From Collimonas sp. OK412 (GTDB lineage: Bacteria > Pseudomonadota > Gammaproteobacteria > Burkholderiales > Burkholderiaceae_D): a DNA stretch of 64,000 nucleotides. The position numbers were made by a program, and so were the translations under genes. The DNA is taken from positions 1-64,000 of the forward strand of contig NZ_FOLC01000007.1 of the NCBI RefSeq assembly GCF_900112135.1, read 5' to 3'. Positions 8,675 through 17,384 of the stretch are shown one piece after another (positions within the stretch are counted from its first letter, which is position 1; each line of letters begins with the position of its first letter). The notes beneath the pieces were generated by a model that did not search any database, was not told where the DNA came from, and worked only from the letters and a program-made list of their open reading frames with translations.

Positions 8675-10120
8675 CTAAAAAACAGGTGATCGGCAGAGGA
8701 AGGCGTCATGCAAGAGGAAATGACGCAGCAAGGCGTATGTGCGGTCGAGATGGACGTTTAAGGAAGCTAAAAGCCGCGCCAGCAGCAGCGCGATCTTCTT
8801 CATATTCTGGCAAGCAGCCCCCAGCAGACATTGCTCGGCAAGCTTGCGCAAGCCACGCATCTTTGCATAACGATGGCCATGTAGCTGCTTAGCGTCGGCG
8901 AAACTGCGCTCCACTGTTTCCTTGCGTCGGGCATAAATACGCTTACCCCACTCAGTAAGCCGCCTGGCGTTGACAGCTTCCTTGGCGCGCTCCCATACGT
9001 GCCGCACCACGACCTTCACCCCATTGGCGCTGTTGGTGCATTGTGTGCGCACAGGGCATCGCTGGCAGATCGCTGCGTTCGATTTGTACTCGCGATAACC
9101 GATCCGGTTAGTCGTACTGTAGGCCAGCGCCTGGCCTTGCGGACACAAGTACTCGTCGCGATACGCGTCATACTGGTATTGGCGTTTATAGAAGGTCCCT
9201 GGCTTGTGATTGGGTGTGCGATACCCCATGATCCCGGCAATGCCACGCTGTTCCAGCCCTTGGCATACCGCCGGCGTGAAATAGCCGGCGTCCAGCCCCA
9301 CCGCACTGACAGGAAAGTTGAAATGACTGCGCTGTCGATCCAGCCGCCCCAGATACGGCATGCTGTCGTGTACCGACGCCGGCGTCACATAGGTATCGGT
9401 GATGATGGCATGCTTGGCGTCGACTGTACGGTGATCCAGGTAAAAGAACCCTTTGGGCTTGTCGTCGCGCACCATGTAGCCGCTCTCGGGATCGGTGCGA
9501 CTGACCTTGATGTCCTTGGTCGGTGGCGTATCGTCGTCATCGCGCTTGAGCGGCTTCTTGCCATGCGCGGCCCGGTCTGCATCGACCGCCGCATCGAGCT
9601 CGGCCAGATAAGCTGAGGGCGTTTGCTGCACCGTCACTACATCAAACTTGTTCTTGTTGGCATTGGCCTTCAGGTGGGTACTGTCGGTGTAGAGCACACG
9701 GCCATCGACCATGCCGCGTCCCATCGCCTGGCGTACGATCTCATCGAAGATGGCTTGATACACCGTGGTGTCCGTGAAGCGCCGACGCCGGTTCTGAGAG
9801 AACGTCGACGCGTCCGGCACCTTGTCGGTGAGTCGGAAGCCAGCGAACCAGCGATACGCCACGTTCACTTGCACCTCGCGCATCAACTGCCGTTCACTGC
9901 GTACACCAAACAGATAGCCAATGAACAAGAGTTTGAACAGCACCACCGGATCGAGCGCCGGGCGCCCGTTATCGGCGCAGTACAGATGCGCTACCTTCGC
10001 ACGGATAAACTCAAAGTCGACCGCGGCAGCGATCTTGCGTAATAGATGATCACTGGGTACCAGGCTTTCCAGTGTCACCATCTCCAGCTCGTGCTGGTAA
10101 GGCGCAGGGATTTTTAGCAT
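8675..10120 (-). CDS. IS1182-like family transposase
   Basis: DDE transposase of 481 residues. The N-terminal DUF772-type region (about 1-110) carries RSERQLMREVQVNVAYRWFAG, followed by a DDE_Tnp_1-type core. Probable acidic residues are D in VLYTDSTHLKANANK, D in AVGLDAGYFT and E in RKETVERSFADAK. Cysteines in CPQGQ, CQRCP and TQCTNS form the zinc-ribbon-like insertion typical of IS1182-like proteins. The ATG at 10120 directly follows GAGGG without usual spacing, and a TATAAT lies just upstream at about 10126-10131, so translation may be leaderless or weak. The frame is uninterrupted and the element may be active. Confidence 0.93.
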   Translation of the reverse strand: MLKIPAPYQHELEMVTLESLVPSDHLLRKIAAAVDFEFIRAKVAHLYCADNGRPALDPVVLFKLLFIGYLFGVRSERQLMREVQVNVAYRWFAGFRLTDKVPDASTFSQNRRRRFTDTTVYQAIFDEIVRQAMGRGMVDGRVLYTDSTHLKANANKNKFDVVTVQQTPSAYLAELDAAVDADRAAHGKKPLKRDDDDTPPTKDIKVSRTDPESGYMVRDDKPKGFFYLDHRTVDAKHAIITDTYVTPASVHDSMPYLGRLDRQRSHFNFPVSAVGLDAGYFTPAVCQGLEQRGIAGIMGYRTPNHKPGTFYKRQYQYDAYRDEYLCPQGQALAYSTTNRIGYREYKSNAAICQRCPVRTQCTNSANGVKVVVRHVWERAKEAVNARRLTEWGKRIYARRKETVERSFADAKQLHGHRYAKMRGLRKLAEQCLLGAACQNMKKIALLLARLLASLNVHLDRTYALLRHFLLHDAFLCRSPVF

Positions 10121-10132
10121 CCCTCATTATAG

Positions 10133-10160
10133 AAAAAGCCTTCCAGTTTCGGAAGGCTTT
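10133..10160 (-). terminator. IS-internal terminator near right end
   Basis: AAAGCCTTCC and GGAAGGCTTT form a 10-bp stem (10135-10144, 10151-10160), followed by a T-run on the minus strand. It would stop minus-strand transcripts entering from the DUF1993 side before the transposase gene. The same hairpin, with one loop change, is at 303-330 in copy A. Confidence 0.75.
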
Positions 10161-10172
10161 GTCAGCAACCTG

Positions 10173-10202
10173 GCCCCGTTCAAGTAAGAACGGGGCTTTT
10201 TC
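10173..10202. terminator. Right copy of duplicated terminator hairpin
   Basis: The 24-bp hairpin GCCCCGTTC-AAGTAA-GAACGGGGC is repeated here immediately after the IS right end, followed by T5 on the plus strand. It lies just past the DUF1993 stop codon. On the minus strand it retains the stem but has lost its own T-run, which sits on the other side of the IS at 8575-8581. Confidence 0.85.
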
Positions 10203-10243
10203 GTTAGTTTTTCAAGCAGGACAGATGAGGACCAGCCCCCGGC

Positions 10244-10753
10244 TTAATAAGCGCCCATGAAGTCACGCTTGCCGACTTCCACGCCGTTGTGGCGCAGGAT
10301 GTCATACGCAGTGGTCACATGGAAGAAAAACTGCGGCAGGCCGTAGCCCAGCAGGTAAGTCTGGCCGGTCAGCTTCTTTTCTTTCGGCGTGCCGGGCCGC
10401 AAGACGATTTCCAGCGTTTCGCTGCCGTCGATCTGCGCTGCGGTCAGGCCGTCGATGAATGCCAGCGTCTTCTGGATGCGGGCGTGCAGATCGGCGAAAG
10501 TCAGTTCGCTGTCTTCATACGCAGGAACTTCGGCGCCTGCCAGGCGGGCCGGCACGCTCTTGGCGAAATCGGCAGCGATCTGCACCTGGCGCAGCAGCGG
10601 GAACATGTCCGGGAACAGGCGCGCCTGCAGGAACGCATTGGGATCGATCTTCTTTTCGGCGGCGTGCGCTTCGGCCTTTGCCAATACGTCGTTGAGTGCG
10701 CTGAGCATCTGCTTGAAGACAGGAATCGAGGCGCTGTACATGGAAATGGTCAT
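10244..10753 (-). CDS. DUF1993 family protein
   Basis: Predicted cytosolic all-helical protein of 169 residues that fits the DUF1993 family (DinB-like fold), of unknown function. Recognisable stretches are MTISMYSASIPVF at the N-terminus, LFPDMFPLLRQVQIAADFAK near residue 50, and the closing LPQFFFHVTTAYDILRHNGVEVGKRDFMG. There is no signal peptide or membrane segment. It starts at ATG 10753 and stands alone; its terminator is the hairpin that received the IS. Confidence 0.88.
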   Translation of the reverse strand: MTISMYSASIPVFKQMLSALNDVLAKAEAHAAEKKIDPNAFLQARLFPDMFPLLRQVQIAADFAKSVPARLAGAEVPAYEDSELTFADLHARIQKTLAFIDGLTAAQIDGSETLEIVLRPGTPKEKKLTGQTYLLGYGLPQFFFHVTTAYDILRHNGVEVGKRDFMGAY

Positions 10754-10845
10754 GGTGTTCCTTGGTTGGTTGTAGCTTGGTGTCCGGGAAAGGTGGCGTG
10801 ATTATAGTACTTGCGTGCCGGGCCTGCTGCTCGCGCTGCGTATGT

Positions 10846-11337
10846 TCAAAGCCCCAGCAGCCTTTTCTTGGTGCTGATCCATTCCGAACGCGAAATCAGC
10901 CCCTGCTTGTATTGCTCCGCCAGCCTGTCCAGCTGCTCAAAATCCACGGGCGCGCGGGTGATTGCCTGCGAAGCCGCGATCTTTTTCTCGATCTCGGTTT
11001 TCAGGTTGGCGAATCGGGTGAATTGCCGGTGGTTGAACAGCACCGTGTTTTCGTCGCCGGCGGCGCGGATCAGGGTGTCGTCGCCTTGCTTGCCGGCGCT
11101 CAGGTAGAAGCGGATATAGCCGTTGGTCAGCAGGCCCGGCAATTGGATGCGGACCGCGCTCAGGGCCGACACGGGGATATCCTTTTCACTATTGCGCGAC
11201 TGCGTCAGGCGCGCCATGGCGCCGGCGCGTTTTATCTGGACGCGGTCGCTGAGCAGGATTACCTGGCCGTTGATGCCCCGTACCTGCATCTCCACCTGTA
11301 TGACAGCTTGGTTCACGTCTGCTACTTTCTGGTTCAC
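10846..11337 (-). CDS. SHOCT-domain protein with PH-like (DUF4429-type) region
   Basis: Soluble protein of about 163 residues. The middle (about 45-105) has the pattern of a bacterial PH/DUF4429-like domain (VSALSAVRIQLPGLLTNGYIRFYLSAG). The C-terminal 30 residues (FEQLDRLAEQYKQGLISRSEWISTKKRLLG) form a SHOCT motif, a short domain associated with oligomerisation. The only plausible starts are GTG codons: 11337 follows GAGAAG and is chosen, and GTG 11316 is the alternative. The role is unknown. It lies between glnS and the DUF1993 gene, all on the minus strand but separated by gaps and a terminator. Confidence 0.72.
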   Translation of the reverse strand: MNQKVADVNQAVIQVEMQVRGINGQVILLSDRVQIKRAGAMARLTQSRNSEKDIPVSALSAVRIQLPGLLTNGYIRFYLSAGKQGDDTLIRAAGDENTVLFNHRQFTRFANLKTEIEKKIAASQAITRAPVDFEQLDRLAEQYKQGLISRSEWISTKKRLLGL

Positions 11338-11401
11338 GATCTTCTCAGGCGATGACTATTGTTGTATTTGCATCGGATAATGTAACACTACCGCCACAAT
11401 G

Positions 11402-11446
11402 AAGAAAGACGCCGGACCGGATTTCCGGTGCGACGTCTTTTTCTTC
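11402..11446. terminator. Terminator downstream of glnS
   Basis: AAAGACG at 11405-11411 pairs with CGTCTTT at 11434-11440, enclosing an inner CCGGA/TCCGG pairing. T5 follows on the plus strand and a short A-rich flank precedes it. It lies 15 bp past the glnS stop. Confidence 0.75.
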
Positions 11447-11460
11447 AGTGTTCAGGAGTG

Positions 11461-13236
<1,776 letters not shown>

Positions 13237-13422
13237 GGAGGATCTGTTTATACGCTTTGCTGAATGAGGATATGACTCATTTTACCGTAGCGTGGCGCTT
13301 TGCAGGCGCGACCTGAGGGATTTTGTTGCACTGCGGTTTTGCGGCCGGCAAGGGGGCGCTGGGCGAATGACGTTTGTTGTTAAAAATGCCATTGGGGTCT
13401 GCCTGCCGAAAAATGCGGTCCG

Positions 13423-14217
13423 TTACATCTGCCTGAACAAATGGGCGAATACACGGCTCACCGCCACGCTTTCGCTGCGGCCGCGCAACTTCAGCGACAA
13501 TTTCCCGCTTTCATCGCGCGTCGCCACCTGGATGAACTGGTGGTTGACGATGGTGCCGCGGTGCACCTGCCAGAATTGCCGGCTGTCGAGCTGCGGCAGC
13601 AACTCCTTGAGGCTGGTGCGTATCAGCGACTCGTTTTCGGCGGTGACCACATTGATGTATTTGTCGCTGGCTTCGAAATAGATCACTTCGCCTATCGGGA
13701 TCATGCGGATCTGGTTGCCGACCGCGGCCCGGATCATGGTCAGCGGTTCGGCGCTGGCCTTGGGCTGCATGTTGCGCAATTGGCCGATCAGGCTGTCCAG
13801 CGCTGCATTGCCGTCGTTGTCTTGCTGCAGGTGCTGCTGCAGGCGAGCGACGGTCTTGCCCAGGCGGGCGTCGCTGATCGGCTTCAGCACGTAGTCGGCG
13901 GCGGCCTGCTCGAAGGCGCTGACAGCATATTCGTCATAGGCGGTGACAAACACGATCAGCGGAAAGGCTTCGTTATCCGGCCATTCCTCGGCCAGCTCCT
14001 GGGCTGCTTCGAGCCCGGTTTTGCCGGGCATCTTGATGTCCAGGAACAGGATGTCCGGACGTTGCCGGAGGGTTTGCTCGACTACCGCCTGGCCGTTGTC
14101 GACGCTGGCGATGATCTGCAGTTCCGGCCACAGGCGCTGCAATGCTTGCTGCAGGGCGGCAGCCAGAATCGGTTCGTCTTCGGCAATCAGGGCGCGCAAA
14201 TTGGAGGAATTGGTCAT
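13423..14217 (-). CDS. LytTR-family response regulator
   Basis: Response regulator of 264 residues. The receiver domain (about 1-125) has the acidic pair AEDEP, the phospho-acceptor D60 in DILFLDIKMPG and the lysine in DYVLKPISD. The C-terminal LytTR DNA-binding domain (about 165-260) is marked by IYFEASDKYINVVT, FWQVHRGTIVNHQFI and SESVAVSR. The start codon overlaps the stop of the upstream kinase gene by ATGA, implying translational coupling. It forms a LytS/LytR-type pair with that kinase; targets are unknown. Confidence 0.93.
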   Translation of the reverse strand: MTNSSNLRALIAEDEPILAAALQQALQRLWPELQIIASVDNGQAVVEQTLRQRPDILFLDIKMPGKTGLEAAQELAEEWPDNEAFPLIVFVTAYDEYAVSAFEQAAADYVLKPISDARLGKTVARLQQHLQQDNDGNAALDSLIGQLRNMQPKASAEPLTMIRAAVGNQIRMIPIGEVIYFEASDKYINVVTAENESLIRTSLKELLPQLDSRQFWQVHRGTIVNHQFIQVATRDESGKLSLKLRGRSESVAVSRVFAHLFRQM

Positions 14218-15308
14218 GGCAGGATGGGCAGTTGGAGCTGAGCGATAACGCCGTGCGGCAGCTTCGGTTTCAGGGTCAGGCTGGCCTGCGCGCCGTACAG
14301 CGCTTGCAGGCGTTCATGGATATTGCTGAGGCCGATGTGGCTGGCATGGCTGGCTGGCTGCAGTTGCGGTCCGGCCGTCAGCCCGAGGCCGGTGTCGCTG
14401 ACGTCGAGCAGCAGCAGCTGGCCTTGGCGGCTGGCGACAACTTCGATCCGGCCGCCTTCGATCTTGGGTTCCAGTCCATGCTTGATGGCGTTTTCCACCA
14501 GCGGCTGCAGCAGCATCGGCGCTATCACGGTGTCGCGCAAGGCTGGGGGCAGCTGCAGGTCGAAGCTGAGGCGGTTGCCCATGCGCAGCGACATCAGTTC
14601 CAGGTAGGCTTCCATCAGGGCGAATTCCTGCGCCAGAGTGGTCTGTTCGATGCGCGACGAGGACAGCGAAGCGCGCAGGAAATGGATGAGCTGGTCCAGC
14701 ATCTGCTGCGCCCGCGGCGGATCCAGCGCAATCAGGCTTTGCAGGGTAGCGAGCGTGTTGAACAGCATATGCGGTTCAATCTGCGCTTGCAGCATCTGCA
14801 ACTGCGCCTGTAACGCCTGTTTCTCGATGCCGACCGAGCGCGCCCTTTCGGTAGCCGCCTGGTTGCGCAATTCTGCCAGCGTGCTGAGGTTCCAGAAGAA
14901 CAGCGTGGCGCCGATGCAGACCGACACTGTCAGGATCACCAGGCCGAGGCCGCCAACGCTCATGTACATCGAAAAACTATCCACGGGCAGGCCGAGCAGC
15001 CAGCTGGCCAGCAGGATGCCGAAGAATAGGGCGAGACTGGAAGCCACCATTGTGAATGCGAGAAAATGCACTTTCCGCAGCATCGCTTTGCGCTGGAACA
15101 GATAACGGCCGGTTTCGATGAACAGCAACGCCAGCATGCCGATGCATAGCGAAAACACCAGGTTGGTCCAGAAGAGGTCGTTGATGCGCATCACATAAGT
15201 GACGATCAGGGCGCAGATGACGTCGATGCCGACGTTGATGAGCAGGCTGCGCAGCAGGCGCCGGGCCAGCGGCTGGTCATTTTGCGGCAATGCGGTGGTC
15301 GGCTTCAT
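14214..15308 (-). CDS. LytS-type membrane sensor histidine kinase
   Basis: Kinase of 364 residues of the His_kinase (LytS/YpdA) class. The N-terminal half has about four hydrophobic segments (residues 15-160). The phospho-histidine region is LQAQIEPHMLFNTLATLQSLI (about residue 195), followed by the ATP-binding lobe with PLVENAIKHG and DTGLGL. Overlaps by ATGA couple it to both the upstream 2TM gene and the downstream regulator. The stimulus cannot be inferred; there is no periplasmic sensor domain, so membrane sensing or small-ligand entry are possibilities. Confidence 0.92.
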   Translation of the reverse strand: MKPTTALPQNDQPLARRLLRSLLINVGIDVICALIVTYVMRINDLFWTNLVFSLCIGMLALLFIETGRYLFQRKAMLRKVHFLAFTMVASSLALFFGILLASWLLGLPVDSFSMYMSVGGLGLVILTVSVCIGATLFFWNLSTLAELRNQAATERARSVGIEKQALQAQLQMLQAQIEPHMLFNTLATLQSLIALDPPRAQQMLDQLIHFLRASLSSSRIEQTTLAQEFALMEAYLELMSLRMGNRLSFDLQLPPALRDTVIAPMLLQPLVENAIKHGLEPKIEGGRIEVVASRQGQLLLLDVSDTGLGLTAGPQLQPASHASHIGLSNIHERLQALYGAQASLTLKPKLPHGVIAQLQLPILP

Positions 15309-15589
15309 GCGTGCGGGTTGTGGTTATGTTTATCTAGTTCTCGTTCTATCATGCGCCGCTTCCATTGCGCGCCCGGAGCGTGCAGGAACACCGCCAAGGC
15401 GTGTGATAGTAACCCGATTCCCCAGCCCAGGGCCGGCCAGAATGCCCATGCATGGCCAGGATTGTGCAGGTAATTCAGCAGCGCCAGGCCGCTGTTGACG
15501 ATCAGGTAAATCGCCAGGTGCCTGAAAAAGCCGAGTTTGCGCTCGACCCGGTCTTGCGCGTCCTGATAGCTGAGTGTGTTGCCGTTCAT
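15305..15589 (-). CDS. 2TM-domain protein co-transcribed with LytS/LytR pair
   Basis: Small protein of 94 residues fitting the 2TM domain family: a charged N-terminus (YQDAQDRVERKLGFFRH), two hydrophobic segments (about 25-45 and 50-72), and a basic C-terminus rich in K, R and H. ATG 15589 has a GGAGAA ribosome site five bases upstream; the frame extends to 15631 without support. Its stop overlaps the kinase start by four bases, so it heads a three-gene operon. A role as an accessory membrane component for the kinase is inference from coupling only. Confidence 0.82.
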   Translation of the reverse strand: MNGNTLSYQDAQDRVERKLGFFRHLAIYLIVNSGLALLNYLHNPGHAWAFWPALGWGIGLLSHALAVFLHAPGAQWKRRMIERELDKHNHNPHA

Positions 15590-15852
15590 CGTTGTTCTCC
15601 TGTGTGGACATGCTTGGATTCTGAACGCCATGGCCGGCGGCCGACAGCAAAATGCGACGAAACCGGCTCAATTTGTCGCGAATGGCGCCTGCGGCGCGAT
15701 GGAACAAATCCGGGACAGGATCGGCAGGGCGGGGTGTGCCAAATAAATCGAATCATTTAAGATGGCAGTTCAGGATCAGCAATACAGCTTCCAGTATCTT
15801 TTTATGGTTGCCTGATCGTTATTCCAACGTATTTGCTTGAAAGAGAAGAGTT

Positions 15853-16641
15853 ATGTGGCCTTATCCCAAAGTTGTCGCGCATCGCGGCGGCGGCACCCTG
15901 GCACCTGAAAATACCCTGGCAGCCATGCGCTGCGGCCTGCAGCATGGTTTCCATGCGGTCGAATTCGACGTCATGCTGGCGCGCGACGGCGTACCTGTCC
16001 TGATGCACGACGCGGTGTTCGGCCGCACCGTGCGCGGCGTCGGCCGGGTCGCCGATTTCAGCGCGGACGAACTGGCCGCGCTGGACGCCGGCAGCTGGCT
16101 GGGGCCGCAGTTTGCCGGCGAGCCGGTATGCACCTACCGCCAGGTGCTGGAGTTTTGCCGGCAGAACGGCATCTGGATGAATGTCGAAATCAAGCCGGCA
16201 GAGGGGTTTGAAGTGGAGACCGGGCGCGTGGTAGCCCAGGTCACCGAGGAATTTTTTGCCGCCGAAGTTGCGGCTCACGCGGCCAGCCGGCGCGGCGCCT
16301 GGGCCGACCCGGCCTTGCCGTTGCTGTCGTCTTTCTCGTTTGCGGCCTTGCGCGCCGCGCAAGTTGCCGCGCCCGACATACCGCGCGGTTTCCTGACGGA
16401 CGCCATCGAAGACGACTGGCAAGAGCGGCTGCAGGAGCTGGATGCGGTGGCCCTGCACACCAACCATAAATACCTGTCGCCGATGCAGGCGCAGTCGGTC
16501 AGCCAGGCCGGCTACGGTCTGTTCTGCTACACGGTGAACAAGCCGGCGCGGGCCAAGGAAATACTTGGCTGGGGCGTAGACGGCTTCTGTACCGACCGGA
16601 TCGACCTGATCGGCGCCGATTTTGCCGGCGCGCAGGGCTGA
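15853..16641 (+). CDS. ugpQ: Glycerophosphodiester phosphodiesterase
   Basis: Cytosolic GDPD-family TIM-barrel enzyme of 262 residues, hydrolysing glycerophosphodiesters to glycerol-3-phosphate and an alcohol. Catalytic and metal-binding motifs are at the N-terminus: HRGGGTLAPENT (about residue 10), then EFDVMLARDGVPVLMHD (about residue 37). NVEIKP near residue 115 provides another metal ligand. ATG 15853 follows a GAGAAGAG ribosome site. There is no signal peptide, which favours UgpQ over GlpQ. No ugp transport genes are adjacent in the window. Confidence 0.93.
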   Translation: MWPYPKVVAHRGGGTLAPENTLAAMRCGLQHGFHAVEFDVMLARDGVPVLMHDAVFGRTVRGVGRVADFSADELAALDAGSWLGPQFAGEPVCTYRQVLEFCRQNGIWMNVEIKPAEGFEVETGRVVAQVTEEFFAAEVAAHAASRRGAWADPALPLLSSFSFAALRAAQVAAPDIPRGFLTDAIEDDWQERLQELDAVALHTNHKYLSPMQAQSVSQAGYGLFCYTVNKPARAKEILGWGVDGFCTDRIDLIGADFAGAQG

Positions 16642-16842
16642 AACGGCTTGTCAGCCGCCGGCAGGAAGCAAGCCAAAAATGGCCGGTAACTTGATGTCAA
16701 CCAAATCCGCAAGCTGGCGTTAATAGAGTGCAGAACCGAGTTTCAGGCCATGTTCACCGTGCCAAGGCCAATGGTTGATCGTTAGCTTTACTCGTAAAGC
16801 ACCAAATTTGCTTGTTTTTAAAATAACTGAAAGGAAGTCAAA

Positions 16843-17061
16843 ATGAAGATCAATAAATTGCTGGCTGCCGTCGTCGTCGCTGCTTTCGCTCTGCCAGTCA
16901 TGGCGCAAAACGCACCTGCCGCAGCACCTGCTCCTGCCGCTCCAGCCGCCGCTCCGGCCGCTGATGCACCTGCTGCAGCACCTGCAAAAAAAATGGGCAA
17001 GAAGCATCACCACAAGAAAAGCCACAAGATCGCACCTACACCGGTAAACAAAGGCGCTTAA
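16843..17061 (+). CDS. Small exported Ala/Pro-rich protein with basic His/Lys tail
   Basis: Protein of 72 residues with a clear signal peptide (MKINKLLAAVVVAAFALPVMAQ, predicted cleavage after MAQ-like AXA site near residue 21). It continues with a low-complexity Ala/Pro linker of repeated AAPA units (about 23-48) and ends with a cluster of lysines and histidines (KKMGKKHHHKKSHK). AAGGAAG lies seven bases before ATG 16843, and a strong terminator follows at 17131, so it looks like a real monocistronic gene. Similar small proteins are common in Burkholderiales without known function; binding of anionic polymers or metals by the tail is speculation. Confidence 0.8.
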   Translation: MKINKLLAAVVVAAFALPVMAQNAPAAAPAPAAPAAAPAADAPAAAPAKKMGKKHHHKKSHKIAPTPVNKGA

Positions 17062-17130
17062 ATAGCGTGCAACACAACTGATATAGGTCGAATCCGGCGC
17101 AAATCCGCCTGGATCAACGTCCTCATGTCA

Positions 17131-17168
17131 TTAAAGGCCCGTTGGGAGCGATCCCGGTGGGCTTTTTT
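17131..17168 (+). terminator. Terminator of the small Ala/Pro-rich protein gene
   Basis: AAAGGCCC pairs with GGGCTTT around an inner GGGA-GCGA-TCCC hairpin, followed by T6. It lies 70 bp past the stop codon. Confidence 0.85.
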
Positions 17169-17205
17169 CATGCATTGGCGGCAGAATAGCCCGGCAGGTA
17201 TCACG

Positions 17206-17211
17206 TATAAT
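17206..17211 (+). promoter_or_regulatory. Candidate -10 box for alaS
   Basis: TATAAT lies about 180 bp upstream of the alaS ATG, with no good -35 (AGAATA-like at 17-bp spacing). Transcription from here would place the inverted-repeat element at 17235-17338 entirely in the 5' leader. Confidence 0.45.
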
Positions 17212-17234
17212 CAAAGGTTTGCAAAAGGACATAC

Positions 17235-17338
17235 TCAGGACTTACGCAAAATTGCCCCAGCGGCGTTACTCCTCCTGGCCGTACGCCGTACTGTCTTCGT
17301 CGTCATGCCTTGCTGGGGCAATTTTGCGTAAGTCCTGA
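17235..17338. repeat. MITE-like 104-bp inverted-repeat element in the alaS leader
   Basis: Two perfect 27-base arms (17235-17261 beginning TCAGGACTTACGC, and 17312-17338 ending GCGTAAGTCCTGA) flank a 50-base centre with smaller palindromes such as GGCGTAC/GTACGCC-like repeats. It encodes nothing and ends 46 bp before the alaS start. The form suggests a miniature inverted-repeat transposable element or REP-type unit; possible TA dinucleotides lie near both ends, but a clean target duplication is not seen. Confidence 0.75.
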
Positions 17339-17384
17339 TATTGCGTCCCTTGCCTTTTTTTCGTTTCATTTTTTGCCCAAGAAC

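Larger units (their letters stand above)
8606..10172 (-). mobile_element. Complete IS1182-like insertion sequence, copy B (1567 bp)
   Basis: The element is bounded by perfect 12-bp terminal inverted repeats, CAGGTTGCTGAC at 8606-8617 and its complement at 10161-10172, and by a 24-bp direct duplication of a terminator hairpin. It carries one transposase gene on the minus strand and an inward-blocking hairpin terminator near each end. It separates the LysR gene from the DUF1993 gene, which originally converged on one shared bidirectional terminator. IS1182-like assignment rests on transposase architecture; the exact ISfinder name is unknown to me. Confidence 0.93.
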
